A stretch of 64,000 bases of DNA from contig NZ_JAOCQD020000001.1 in assembly GCF_025290835.2 (NCBI RefSeq), positions 2,170,001 to 2,234,000 on the forward strand, written 5' to 3'. The position numbers and the translations under genes are program-made. This DNA comes from Aquabacterium sp. OR-4. Lineage in GTDB: Bacteria; Pseudomonadota; Gammaproteobacteria; Burkholderiales; Burkholderiaceae_C. The notes under the pieces are model-generated. The model saw nothing but the letters and a program-made list of their open reading frames with translations, did no database searches and had not been told where the DNA came from. The stretch's first letter is position 1; each line of letters opens with the position of its first letter. Of this stretch, positions 39,260 through 48,371 are shown one piece after another.

Positions 39260-41668
39260 TCAGGACTTGGCGAGCTGGGTCCAGGTCTCGATCACCGAAT
39301 CGGGGTTCAGCGAGATCGACACGATGCCCTCGTCGGCCAGCCACTGCGCGAAGTCGGGGTGGTCGCTGGGGCCCTGGCCGCAGATGCCCACGTACTTGCC
39401 GGTGGCCCGGCAGGCGGCGATGGCGCGGCTGATCATGGCCTTGACGGCCGGATCACGCTCGTCGAAATCGGCCGCCAGCAGCGCCATGCCCGAGTCGCGG
39501 TCGAGGCCCAGGGTCAGCTGGGTCAGGTCGTTCGAGCCGATCGACATGCCGTCGAAATGCTCGAGGAACTGGTCGGCCAGGATGGCGTTGCTGGGCACCT
39601 CGCACATCATGATCACGCGCAGGCCCTGCTGGCCACGCGCCAGGCCGCGGCCGGCCAGCAGGCCGATCACGCGCTCGGCCTGGCTGACCGTGCGCACGAA
39701 GGGCACCATGATCTCGACGTTGGTGAGGCCCATGTCGTTGCGCACGCGCTTGAGCGCCTCGCACTCCATGCCGAAGGCATCGGCAAAGTCGCCGCTGATG
39801 TAGCGGCTGGCGCCGCGGAAGCCCAGCATCGGGTTCTCTTCATCGGGCTCGTAGCGCGAGCCGCCGATCAGCTTCCTGTACTCGTTGCTCTTGAAGTCGG
39901 ACAGGCGCACGATCACCGGCTTGGGCCAGAAGGCCGCGGCGATGGTGGCCACGCCCTCGACCAGCTTGTCGACGTAGAACGCGCGCGGGCTGGCATGGCC
40001 ACGCGCCACCGACTCGACGGCCTTCTTCAGGTCGGTGTCGATGTTGGGATAGTCGAGGATGGCCTTCGGGTGCACGCCGATGTAGTTGTTGATGATGAAC
40101 TCCAGCCGCGCCAGGCCGACGCCGCTGTTGGGGATCTGCGCAAACTCGAAGGCCAGCTGCGGGTTGCCCACGTTCATCATGATCTTGACCGGGCAGTACG
40201 GCAGCTCGCCGCGCTGCACCTCGGTGACCTCGGTCTCGAGCAGGCCGTCGTAGATGACGCCGGTATCGCCTTCCGAGCACACCACGGTGACCAGCGCACC
40301 GTCGGTCAGCACCTCGGTGGCGTCGCCGCAGCCCACCACGGCCGGAATGCCGAGCTCGCGCGCGATGATGGCCGCGTGGCAGGTGCGGCCGCCGCGGTTG
40401 GTGACGATGGCGCTGGCGCGCTTCATCACCGGCTCCCAGTTGGGATCGGTCATGTCGGCCACCAGCACGTCACCGGGCTGCACCTGGTCCATGTCGGCGG
40501 GCGAGTGCACGATGCGTACCGGGCCGGTACCGATCTTCTGGCCGATGGCCCGGCCCTCGGCCAGCACCGCACTGCGCTGCGCCGGGCTGCCCTTGACCTT
40601 GTACTTGTACTCGACCTGGCCGGCGGCCTGGCTCTTCACGGTCTCGGGGCGGGCCTGCAGGATGTAGAGCTTGCCGTCGCTGCCGTCCTTGCCCCACTCG
40701 ATGTCCATCGGCCGGCCGTAGTGCTGCTCGATGATCAGCGCGTACTTGGCCAGCTCGATCACGTCGGCATCGGCCAGCGCATAGCGGTTGCGCTGCTCGG
40801 GCGGCGTGTCCACGGTCTTCACCAGCTTGCCGCTGGCGGCGCGCTCTTCAGGCGACGCGAACTCCATGCGGATCAGCTTGGAGCCCAGGTTGCGGCGGAT
40901 GATCGGCAGCTTGCCGCTCTTCAGGCCCGGCTTGTGCACGTAGAACTCGTCGGGGTTGACGGCGCCCTGCACCACCGTCTCGCCCAGGCCGTAGCTGGCG
41001 GTGATGAAGACCACGTCCTCGAAGCCGCTCTCGGTGTCGATGGTGAACATCACGCCGGCGGAGCCCAGGTCGGAGCGCACCATGCGCTGCACGCCGGCCG
41101 ACAAGGCCACGTCGGCATGGGCAAAGCCCTTGTGCACGCGGTAGCTGATGGCGCGGTCGTTGTAGAGGCTGGCAAACACCTCCTTCATCTTGTGCAGCAC
41201 GTCCTCGATGCCATGCACGTTCAGGAAGGTTTCCTGCTGGCCGGCAAACGATGCGTCGGGCAGATCCTCGGCGGTGGCCGACGAGCGCACCGCAAAGCTG
41301 GCCTCGAGGTTGTCGGCGGTGAGCGCCGCGAACGACTCGCGCACCGCCGCCTCCAGCGCGGGCGGGAACGGGGCGTCGGTGAGCCAGCCGCGGATCTCGG
41401 CACCGGCGGCCACCAGCGCCTTGACGTCGTCGACATCCAGCGTGGCCAGGCGCGCGTTGATCTTCTCGGTGAGCCCGCCGTGCGCGAGGAACTCGCGGAA
41501 GGCATGCGCCGTGGTGGCAAAGCCGCCCGGCACCCGCACGCCCGAAGCGGCGAGCTGGCTGATCATTTCGCCGAGGCTGGCGTTCTTGCCGCCGACCACC
41601 TCGACGTCGGTCATTCTCAGCTGCTCGAACGGTACGACCAGGGCGGTCGCCAGATGGATAGTGGACAT
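39260..41668 (-). CDS. ppsA: Phosphoenolpyruvate synthase (pyruvate, water dikinase)
   Basis: Makes PEP from pyruvate and ATP for gluconeogenesis, releasing AMP and phosphate. The 802-residue protein has the N-terminal ATP-grasp domain ([16 protein letters not shown], later [20 protein letters not shown]), the swivelling phosphohistidine domain with H431 in [19 protein letters not shown], and the C-terminal PEP-binding barrel with [17 protein letters not shown] and the Cys-containing [13 protein letters not shown] 41668 has GGAG 8 nt upstream. It is divergent from ppsR, its regulator, across 277 bp that contain an inverted repeat. Confidence 0.97.
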   Translation of the reverse strand: MSTIHLATALVVPFEQLRMTDVEVVGGKNASLGEMISQLAASGVRVPGGFATTAHAFREFLAHGGLTEKINARLATLDVDDVKALVAAGAEIRGWLTDAPFPPALEAAVRESFAALTADNLEASFAVRSSATAEDLPDASFAGQQETFLNVHGIEDVLHKMKEVFASLYNDRAISYRVHKGFAHADVALSAGVQRMVRSDLGSAGVMFTIDTESGFEDVVFITASYGLGETVVQGAVNPDEFYVHKPGLKSGKLPIIRRNLGSKLIRMEFASPEERAASGKLVKTVDTPPEQRNRYALADADVIELAKYALIIEQHYGRPMDIEWGKDGSDGKLYILQARPETVKSQAAGQVEYKYKVKGSPAQRSAVLAEGRAIGQKIGTGPVRIVHSPADMDQVQPGDVLVADMTDPNWEPVMKRASAIVTNRGGRTCHAAIIARELGIPAVVGCGDATEVLTDGALVTVVCSEGDTGVIYDGLLETEVTEVQRGELPYCPVKIMMNVGNPQLAFEFAQIPNSGVGLARLEFIINNYIGVHPKAILDYPNIDTDLKKAVESVARGHASPRAFYVDKLVEGVATIAAAFWPKPVIVRLSDFKSNEYRKLIGGSRYEPDEENPMLGFRGASRYISGDFADAFGMECEALKRVRNDMGLTNVEIMVPFVRTVSQAERVIGLLAGRGLARGQQGLRVIMMCEVPSNAILADQFLEHFDGMSIGSNDLTQLTLGLDRDSGMALLAADFDERDPAVKAMISRAIAACRATGKYVGICGQGPSDHPDFAQWLADEGIVSISLNPDSVIETWTQLAKS

Positions 41669-41778
41669 GGGAAAACTCCGTGATGATGGGAAATCGGTGC
41701 CACCCGGCGGCGGGCAAAGCGGCTCGGACGGGGCGTCGTGCGGGGGGCGCAGGACAGGCCGCGGGCTCGCGCAAGTGC

Positions 41779-41794
41779 ACTCGATGCTTCGAGT
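41779..41794. promoter_or_regulatory. Palindrome in the ppsA-ppsR intergenic region
   Basis: ACTCGA-TGCT-TCGAGT is a perfect inverted repeat, flanked by two copies of GTGCAC (41775-41780 and 41804-41809). It lies about 110 bp from ppsA and 150 bp from ppsR. A weak -10 candidate TATCAT for ppsR is at 41901-41906. Candidate operator; the factor is unknown. Confidence 0.4.
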
Positions 41795-41945
41795 TGTCGG
41801 GGGGTGCACAAGGGGCTCATCGCGACGGGGCCTCGGTCGGAGGGAAGTCGGGCTTCGGGCCGGTGGGGTGGAATTCGCCGGATTCTACGGACGATGCCCC
41901 TATCATCCCTGAACCGCACCTGAACGCACCCCTACAGCAGCGCCC

Positions 41946-42770
41946 ATGCCCAACCGCAGCGTGTTCTTTGTCTCGGACGGCACCGGCATCACTGCCGAGA
42001 CCTTCGGCAACTCGATCCTGGCGCAGTTTCCGGGCAAGCCCCGGCATGTGCGCCGGCCCTTCATCGACTCGGTCGACAAGGCCCGCGCCGTGCTGGGCGA
42101 GATCAACCAGGTGGCCGACGCCGAGGGCCGCAAGCCCATCGTCTTCATCACCCTGGTCAACGACGAGGTGCGGCGCATCATCACCGAGCCCGGCTGCCGC
42201 GGCCTGGTGCTCGACATGTTCCGCCACTTTGTCGAGCCGCTCGAGGACGAGTTCAAGGTCAAGAGCAACCACCGCGTGGGCCGCTTCTCGGATGCCGCCA
42301 AGAGCACCGAGTACAACGACCGCATCGAGGCCATCAACTTCAGCCTGGCGCATGACGACGGCCAGAGCGCGCGCAACCTCGATGCGGCCGATGTCATCTT
42401 GCTGGGCGTGAGCCGCTGCGGCAAGACGCCGACCAGCCTGTACCTGGCCATGCAGCACGGCATCAAGGCCGCCAACTACCCGCTGATCCCCGAGGACTTC
42501 GAGCGCAACAAGCTGCCCTCGTCGCTGGTACCGCACCTCAAGAAGTGCTTCGGCCTGACCATCGACCCCGAGCGGCTCTCGCAGATCCGCAACGAGCGCC
42601 GGCCCGACAGCAAGTACGCCGCGCTGGACAACTGCCGCTACGAGGTGCACGCCGCCGAGACGCTGATGCGCCGCAGCAGCATCGGCTGGCTGAGCAGCAC
42701 GCACAAGTCGATCGAAGAAATCGCCACCACCATCCTGCGCGACATCCGGCCCGACCGTTTGATCTACTGA
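41946..42770 (+). CDS. ppsR: PEP synthase regulatory protein (bifunctional kinase/pyrophosphorylase)
   Basis: 274-residue DUF299 protein that inactivates PEP synthase by ADP-dependent phosphorylation of a Thr next to its catalytic His, and reactivates it by phosphate-dependent removal. Hallmarks: VFFVSDGTGITAETFGNSIL at the N-terminus, the P-loop GVSRCGKTPTSLYLA (about residues 154-168) and the C-terminal RRSSIGWLSSTHKSIEEIA. It is divergent from ppsA, the standard pairing. Its stop overlaps by 7 bp the stop region of the convergent DUF296 gene. Confidence 0.96.
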   Translation: MPNRSVFFVSDGTGITAETFGNSILAQFPGKPRHVRRPFIDSVDKARAVLGEINQVADAEGRKPIVFITLVNDEVRRIITEPGCRGLVLDMFRHFVEPLEDEFKVKSNHRVGRFSDAAKSTEYNDRIEAINFSLAHDDGQSARNLDAADVILLGVSRCGKTPTSLYLAMQHGIKAANYPLIPEDFERNKLPSSLVPHLKKCFGLTIDPERLSQIRNERRPDSKYAALDNCRYEVHAAETLMRRSSIGWLSSTHKSIEEIATTILRDIRPDRLIY

Positions 42771-43690
42771 TCGGCCTCGAGCACCAGCTCGAAGGTCACC
42801 AGCACCGGGTTGCGGCCACGCGCCAGGCGGCCATCGGCCAGGCCACCGGTGTGGTCGACCAGGCTCACGTCGAGCTCGGCGCGCAGCTCGCCATCGGGCC
42901 GGCCGCCCTCGGGCGCGATGCGGCCGGCGCGCACCAGGGTCTCGGTGACAAAGGGCTCGACCACGCGGCCGTCGTTGAACACCGCGCCCACCGTGCTGCC
43001 CACCCCGCCACGCACCGTGGCCCGGCGGATGCCATGCGCGCGGCACAAGGCCTCCAGCGACAGGCAGACGTCGGTGTTGGGTGCCAGGCGCACGGCCAGC
43101 GCGCCGGCGGGCGCGGCGTGGCCCGGGCCGCCTGCGGCGCCATCGGCCACCGGCTGAAACAGCGAGAACGCGGTCTCGGCATCGGCCCGCACCTCGAAGC
43201 CGGCACCCTGCAGCAGCCAGGCCCGCGCCGGCATCGGCTCGGTCAGCACCGCCTCGGTCGGCAGCACATGGCCGCAGCGCCGCTGTCCCTGCGCGTCCAG
43301 CCAGTCGGCATGGCAGTGCAGAAAGGGCTGGCCCTCGCGCTGGCCGTAGGTGACCGTGGCATCGCGCAGCCGCACCGCTTGCGCGGCGTCGAAGCGGTCG
43401 CTGAAGTAGACGGCATGGGCGGGCGTCTTCGCGCGTGCCGGCATCACCCAGGCAAACGGAAACATCGCCGCATCACGCCCCGGCTCGCCCAGCCGCAGCA
43501 CGGCCGAGCGGCACGGCGCGGGCAGGCCGCGGGCCTGCGCGGCGGCGTCCAGTGCCTCGCGCACCGCGGCCAGCAGGCTGCGGCCCGGTTCAAGCGTCAG
43601 CGCCAGCTCGCACAGGGTGGCCGGCGCCACCTGGTGGCGCTGCGCCGCCACCGGGCCGGGGTGGCGGATCTCGCGGGTCAGCTGCGGCAT
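42764..43690 (-). CDS. PPC/DUF296-domain protein
   Basis: About 308 residues. The C-terminal half has the plant-and-prokaryote-conserved (PPC, DUF296) fold, with LAVRLAPNTDVCLSLEALCR, ATVRGGVGSTVGAVFNDGRV and DGELRAELDVSLVDHTGGLA. The N-terminal half (about 1-170) looks like a second, diverged copy of the fold (FLHCHADWLDAQGQRRCGHVL). Bacterial members have no established function and may bind a small ligand or metal. ATG 43690 directly abuts an 8-bp tandem array and has no Shine-Dalgarno. It is last in the thiolase-ligase-TRAP run and ends inside the convergent ppsR stop region. Confidence 0.75.
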   Translation of the reverse strand: MPQLTREIRHPGPVAAQRHQVAPATLCELALTLEPGRSLLAAVREALDAAAQARGLPAPCRSAVLRLGEPGRDAAMFPFAWVMPARAKTPAHAVYFSDRFDAAQAVRLRDATVTYGQREGQPFLHCHADWLDAQGQRRCGHVLPTEAVLTEPMPARAWLLQGAGFEVRADAETAFSLFQPVADGAAGGPGHAAPAGALAVRLAPNTDVCLSLEALCRAHGIRRATVRGGVGSTVGAVFNDGRVVEPFVTETLVRAGRIAPEGGRPDGELRAELDVSLVDHTGGLADGRLARGRNPVLVTFELVLEADQ

Positions 43691-43746
43691 GGCGTGCGGG
43701 GGTGCGGGGGTGCGGGGGTGCGGGGGTGCGGGCGTGCGGGCGTGGG
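43691..43746. repeat. 8-bp tandem array (GGSGTGCG) adjoining the DUF296 start codon
   Basis: Six copies of GGSGTGCG (43691-43738: GGCGTGCG, four GGGGTGCG, GGCGTGCG) and a seventh imperfect copy. The array fills most of the 95-bp gap between the TRAP permease stop and the DUF296 ATG, in the position of the ribosome-binding site. Copy-number change would alter the leader by 8 bp steps. Confidence 0.9.
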
Positions 43747-43785
43747 GCGTTCGTGCGGGCGTGCTTGCCGGCGCGCGGGCCCTGG

Positions 43786-45666
43786 CTACAGCACGGCGGT
43801 GGAGATGGCCGGCACGGCGGCCACCACCACCAGGCCGACCAGCAGGGCCAGCAGGTAGGGCCAGATCGCGCCCATGGCCTCGTCGGGCGAGACATTGCCG
43901 ATGCGGCAGGCGATGTAGAAGCCCACGCCCACCGGCGGCATCATCAGGCCGATGTTCATGGCCACCACCACCACCATGGCGTAGTGCACGTCGTTGAGCC
44001 CCAGGCTCTTGGCGATGGGAAACATCAGCGGCGCCATCAGCAGCAGCGCCGGCAGGCCTTCGAGGATGCAGCCCAGCACCAGGAAGACCACGATGGTGAC
44101 GGCCAGAAAGCTGGGCACGCCGCCCGGCAGGCCCTTCATGAAGGCCGCCAGCTCCTGCGCCACGCCCGACTGGGTGATGGCCCAGGCCATGGCCAGCGCG
44201 GTGCCCAGGATCATCAGGATGGCGCCCGACAGCGCGGCGGTTTCCACCAGCATCGCGTACACCTTGCGCAGGCCCAGGCCGCCGTACAGCACGGCGCCGA
44301 TCAGCATGGCGTAGAGCACGGCGATGGTTGACACCTCGGTGGCCGTGGCCACGCCGCCGCCCACCGCGCCGCGGATCAGGAAGGGCAGCACCAGGGCCGG
44401 GCCGGCGATCAGCAGGGTGCGGCCCACCACGGCCAGCGGCGCACGCTTGACGCCGCTCATCTGCTCGTGCCGGGCCTGCCAGCGCGCCAGCACGGCCAGC
44501 GCCAGCAGCAGCACCAGGGCCACCGTGACACCGGCCTGGAACAGCCCGGCGATCGACACCCCGGCCACCGAGCCCAGCACGATCAGCACGATGCTGGGCG
44601 GCACGGTATCGGCCATGGCCGCACCGGTGGACAGCAGCGCGATCATCTCCTTGGGCTTCTGGCCGCGGCGCTTCATCTCGGGAAACAACGCCGGGGCCAC
44701 GGTGGCCATGTCGCTGACCTTGGAGCCCGAGATGCCCGAAACGATGAACAGCGAGCCCAGCAGCACATAGCTCATGCCGCCCTTCACATGGCCCACCAGC
44801 GAGGCCAGGAAGTCGATGATGGCCTTGCCCATGCCGGTGGCATCGAGCACGCAGCCCAGCAGCACGAAGATGGGCACCGACACCAGCACCAGGCTGGACA
44901 TGCCCTCGTCCATGCGGCCCACCACCACGCCCACCGGCACCTGGGTGGAAAACGCGATGAAGGCCAGCGTGCCGATGCCAAAGCAAAAGGCGATCGGCAC
45001 GCCCGACACCAGGCCCAGCACCACCAGGCCGATCAGGAAGATCAGGATGTTGAGCGTGCCCAGGTCGGCAAACACCGGTTTGAGCGCCCAGCCGCCGGCG
45101 GCCAGCGCCGCCAGCAGCACGGCCGCGCCGGTCAGGTGGGCCTTGCGGCAGGTGCGCCAGGCATGGCCGGCCAGCACCGCCAGCATGGCCACCACACCCA
45201 CCGCAATGGCCGCCACGCGCCAGCTGTTGGGCAGCTCGAGCGCCGGCGTGGTGACGTAGGACTCGCTCTCGATGTACTCCAGCGCCGGCTGCAGCAGCGC
45301 CAGCAGGAACAGCGCCACCACGCCCAGGCCGAAGGCCTGCACCGGGCCCTGCAGCCGCGCCGGCAGCATCTGCACGAAGAGCGTGAGCCGCAGGTGCTCG
45401 TTGCGGTGGATGGCAATCGCCGAGCCCAGCATGGCCAGCCACAGGAAGGCGATGGACACCGCCTCGTCCACCCAGGTCAGCGGCGCGCCGAACAGGTAGC
45501 GCGAGGCCACGCCGGCCAGCAGCATGCCCACGATGGCCAGCATCAGGGCGGCCGACACCCCTTCGATGGGCCGCAGCAGCCAGGCGCCGGCGCGCGGCGG
45601 CTCCAGCTCGTTGGGCAGCGTGAAGGCGTCGGGGTTGTCGGCCGTGGAGGTGCTGGATGCCGTCAT
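43786..45666 (-). CDS. TRAP transporter fused small and large permease (DctQM)
   Basis: 626-residue inner-membrane protein. Residues about 30-185 are the four-helix DctQ domain (VASRYLFGAPLTWVDEAVSI, FLWLAMLGSAIAI). The remainder is the DctM channel domain with PIAFCFGIGTLAFIAFS, GISGSKVSDMATVAPALFPEM, STGAAMADTVPPSIVLIVLG and MPPVGVGFYIACRIGNVSP. The two subunits are separate genes in many TRAP systems but are fused here. It couples Na+ entry to uptake of an organic acid delivered by the binding protein encoded 16 bp upstream. ATG 45666 is the first start after the DctP stop. Confidence 0.94.
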   Translation of the reverse strand: MTASSTSTADNPDAFTLPNELEPPRAGAWLLRPIEGVSAALMLAIVGMLLAGVASRYLFGAPLTWVDEAVSIAFLWLAMLGSAIAIHRNEHLRLTLFVQMLPARLQGPVQAFGLGVVALFLLALLQPALEYIESESYVTTPALELPNSWRVAAIAVGVVAMLAVLAGHAWRTCRKAHLTGAAVLLAALAAGGWALKPVFADLGTLNILIFLIGLVVLGLVSGVPIAFCFGIGTLAFIAFSTQVPVGVVVGRMDEGMSSLVLVSVPIFVLLGCVLDATGMGKAIIDFLASLVGHVKGGMSYVLLGSLFIVSGISGSKVSDMATVAPALFPEMKRRGQKPKEMIALLSTGAAMADTVPPSIVLIVLGSVAGVSIAGLFQAGVTVALVLLLALAVLARWQARHEQMSGVKRAPLAVVGRTLLIAGPALVLPFLIRGAVGGGVATATEVSTIAVLYAMLIGAVLYGGLGLRKVYAMLVETAALSGAILMILGTALAMAWAITQSGVAQELAAFMKGLPGGVPSFLAVTIVVFLVLGCILEGLPALLLMAPLMFPIAKSLGLNDVHYAMVVVVAMNIGLMMPPVGVGFYIACRIGNVSPDEAMGAIWPYLLALLVGLVVVAAVPAISTAVL

Positions 45667-45682
45667 CGGTGTGCCGCCTGCC

Positions 45683-46699
45683 TCAGACCAGCTTGCCTGT
45701 GTATTTCTCGAGCAAGGCCCAGGCCTCATCGCCGAACTTCTTGTGCCACTCGGCATAGAAGCCGGCGGCACGCAGCTTGGCGCGGAACAGCTCGGCATCG
45801 GTGGTGTTGAACTGCATGCCCTTGGTCTTGAGCTCGCCCATCAGGCCGTCGTTGAGCTTGCGCACGTCGTCGCGCTCGAGCAGGGCCGCGGCATTGATGT
45901 TGCGCGTGACGATCTCCTGCAGATCGGCCGGCAGGCGCTCGAAGCTCTTCTTGTTGGCCAGGAACCAGAAGCCGTCCCACATGTGGTTGGTGATCGAGCA
46001 GAACTGCTGCACCTCGTTCAACTTGGCCGTGGCGATGATGGCCAGCGGGTTCTCCTGGCCATCCACCACCTTGGTCTGCAGCGCGGTGTAGACCTCGGCG
46101 AAGTTGATCGTGGCCGGGCTGGCCTCGAAGGCCTTGAACATCGACACCCAGAACGGGCTGGGCGGCACGCGCATCTTCATGCCCTTCAGGTCGTCGGGCC
46201 TGGTGATGGCGCGGGCGCTGCTGGTCATCTGGCGGTAGCCGTTGTCCCAGATCTTCTCAAAGGCAAACAGCGGCGACTTGGCCGCGATCTCCTTGCGCAC
46301 ATGGGCGCCCAGCGTGCCGTCCATCGCGGCCCACACCTGGCCGTAGTCCTTGAACGCGAAGCCCACGCCGCTGATCTGCGCCGAGGGGATCAGGTTGCCC
46401 AGGATCAGCGGCGACAGCGTGAAGAAGTCGACCGCGCCCGAGCGAACCTGGCCCAGCGTGTCGGTGTCGTTGCCCAGCTGGCTGCTGGGAAACACCTTGA
46501 TCTCGACCCGGCCCTTGCTCTCGGCCAGCACCTTGGCCGCCATCTCGTTGGCGCGCACGTTCATCGGGTGCGTCACCGGCAGGTTGTTCGCGTACTTCAG
46601 CTGGAACTCGGCCTTGCCCTGGGCAAGTCCGGTGGCTGGCAGCATGGGCAGCGTCATGGCGCCGGCGCTGGCCAGCAGGGTGCGGCGGTTGATCGTCAT
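45683..46699 (-). CDS. TRAP transporter substrate-binding protein (DctP family)
   Basis: 338 residues. The N-terminus MTINRRTLLASAGAMTLP, then LPATGLAQG, is a signal peptide with a twin-arginine-like start. The mature protein shows the DctP pattern: LKYANNLPVTHPMNVRANEM, KGRVEIKVFPSSQLGNDTDT, and the conserved arginine that binds the ligand carboxylate within KGMKMRVPPSPFWV, followed by EVYTALQTKVVDGQENP. ATG 46699 has AGGAGA 5 nt upstream. It lies between the acyl-CoA ligase and the DctQM permease, so the ligand is probably the acid that the ligase activates. Confidence 0.94.
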   Translation of the reverse strand: MTINRRTLLASAGAMTLPMLPATGLAQGKAEFQLKYANNLPVTHPMNVRANEMAAKVLAESKGRVEIKVFPSSQLGNDTDTLGQVRSGAVDFFTLSPLILGNLIPSAQISGVGFAFKDYGQVWAAMDGTLGAHVRKEIAAKSPLFAFEKIWDNGYRQMTSSARAITRPDDLKGMKMRVPPSPFWVSMFKAFEASPATINFAEVYTALQTKVVDGQENPLAIIATAKLNEVQQFCSITNHMWDGFWFLANKKSFERLPADLQEIVTRNINAAALLERDDVRKLNDGLMGELKTKGMQFNTTDAELFRAKLRAAGFYAEWHKKFGDEAWALLEKYTGKLV

Positions 46700-46748
46700 C
46701 GTTGTCTCCTCAGGGGTCAGGGGGAAAAGCGTTTGTGGCGGGGTGGCA

Positions 46749-48371
46749 TCAGTCGGCGGCCAGCGGCTGCACCTCACCACGTTCGTACAGCAGCGCGCGC
46801 ACATCCTTCTTGGTGACCTTGCCGTAGCCCGACTTGGGCAGCGCGTCCCAGAAGAACACCTGGCGCGGCCAGCGGTAGCGGGCCAGGCGGCCATCGAGCC
46901 AGGCGATCAGCGCGGCACTGTCGATGGGCTCGGCGCTGGGGCCGAGATCACGCCGCACCACCACGGCCACGCCCACCTCGCCCCAGTGGCGGTCGGGCAC
47001 GCCCAGCACCGCCACCTCGGCCACGGCGGGGTGGGTGAGCAGCAGTTCCTCGCACTCGCGCGGGTACACGTTGCTGCCGCCCGAGATGTACATGTCGCTC
47101 TCGCGGCCGGTGATGTAGAGCAGGCCGCGCGCATCCAGGCGGCCCAGATCGCCGGTGTGGAACCAGCCGCCGCGCAGCGCCTTGGCCGTGGCCTCGGGGT
47201 TGGCGTGGTAGCCGGCAAACACCGCCGGGCCGCGCACGCAGATCTCGCCCACCTCGCCGCTGGGCAGCGGCCGCAGCTCGGCATCGAGGATGGCCACCTC
47301 CATGCCGGTGCGCGGGCGGCCGCAGCTGCCGATGTGGGCATCGGGATGAGCGTCGTCGGGCGAGTGCATGTGCGCCGGCAACACGGTGATGCAGCCGGTC
47401 ACCTCGCCCAGGCCGAAGTACTGCACCAGCACCGGGCCGAGCTTGCGCAACGCCAGGCGCTGGTCGGCGCGGTACATCGGCGCGCCGGCGTAGATCACGA
47501 ACCTCAGCGAGCTGTGGTCGCATTGGTCGACCGCCGGATGCTCGACCAGCATCTTCACGATGGTGGGCACGGTGAACAGGTTGCTCACGCGATGGCGCTG
47601 CACCAGCTGCCAGAACACCTCGACATCCAGCTTCTCGCCGGGCATCAGCACCGTGGCCGCGCCACGCGCCACGTTCAGCAGCGCATGGATGCCGGCGCCG
47701 TGCGACAGCGGCGCCACAGCGATGGAACAGTCGCGCTCGGTGGTGCCGGGGATCAGATCGGCCAGGTGGTTGGTCACCACGAAGGCCATCTGGCCATGGG
47801 TGAGGATGCCGGCCTTGGGCCGGCCGGTGGTGCCCGAGGTGTAGAACAGCCACAGCGGGTCGTCGTGCGCCACCGTGGCCTCGGCAGGCGCGGCGCCGGC
47901 GTGTTGCGCCAACAGGCTTTCGTAGGCATGGTCGGCGCCGCTGCCCTGGCGCGCGGCCGGCACCTCGCCGATCCACAGCACCTGGCGCAGCGCCGGCGAT
48001 TCGGCGCGCACCGCGGCGGCATGGCCGGCGAACAGGTCTTCGACGATCATCGCCGCGGCGCCGCTGCTGCTGCCGAGATAGGCCACCTCGGCCGGCGTGA
48101 GGCGAAAGTTGGTCGGCACCCAGACGCAGCCCATGCGAAAGGCCGCCCAGCAGCTCTCGAACATCTGCACGTTGTTGCGCGACTGCAGCAGGATGCGCTC
48201 GCCCTGGCGGATGCCCAGGGCGGTGAGCGCGGCCACCAGCGCATCCACCCGCGCATCCAGCTCGGCCCAGGTCCAGCTGCGGTCGCCGTGGATCAGCGCC
48301 GGCCGCTCGGGGAACAGCCGCGCGGTGTGGGTCAGCAGCCGCGCCAGATTGCTGGTCTGCGCAGCGTTCAT
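46749..48371 (-). CDS. Acyl-CoA synthetase (AMP-binding, class I adenylate-forming)
   Basis: 540-residue ligase that joins a carboxylic acid to CoA through an acyl-adenylate. The phosphate-binding A3 motif is LFYTSGTTGRPKAGILTH; the A5-type segment is VQYFGLGEVTGC; the hinge Asp and A8 region is YITGRESDMYISGGSNVYP; the catalytic lysine is in LPKSGYGKVTKKDV near the C-terminus. Substrate chain length cannot be read from the sequence. Its ATG overlaps the stop of the thiolase gene (ATGA, 48371-48368), so the two are translationally coupled. The DctP gene follows 49 bp later. Confidence 0.93.
   Translation of the reverse strand: MNAAQTSNLARLLTHTARLFPERPALIHGDRSWTWAELDARVDALVAALTALGIRQGERILLQSRNNVQMFESCWAAFRMGCVWVPTNFRLTPAEVAYLGSSSGAAAMIVEDLFAGHAAAVRAESPALRQVLWIGEVPAARQGSGADHAYESLLAQHAGAAPAEATVAHDDPLWLFYTSGTTGRPKAGILTHGQMAFVVTNHLADLIPGTTERDCSIAVAPLSHGAGIHALLNVARGAATVLMPGEKLDVEVFWQLVQRHRVSNLFTVPTIVKMLVEHPAVDQCDHSSLRFVIYAGAPMYRADQRLALRKLGPVLVQYFGLGEVTGCITVLPAHMHSPDDAHPDAHIGSCGRPRTGMEVAILDAELRPLPSGEVGEICVRGPAVFAGYHANPEATAKALRGGWFHTGDLGRLDARGLLYITGRESDMYISGGSNVYPRECEELLLTHPAVAEVAVLGVPDRHWGEVGVAVVVRRDLGPSAEPIDSAALIAWLDGRLARYRWPRQVFFWDALPKSGYGKVTKKDVRALLYERGEVQPLAAD

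Noticed and set aside
43691..45442. N-terminal extension of the DUF296 frame back through the TRAP permease gene
   Set aside because: The frame stays open in a different phase of the permease coding sequence, but the extension lacks any domain, and the permease frame has clear TRAP motifs.
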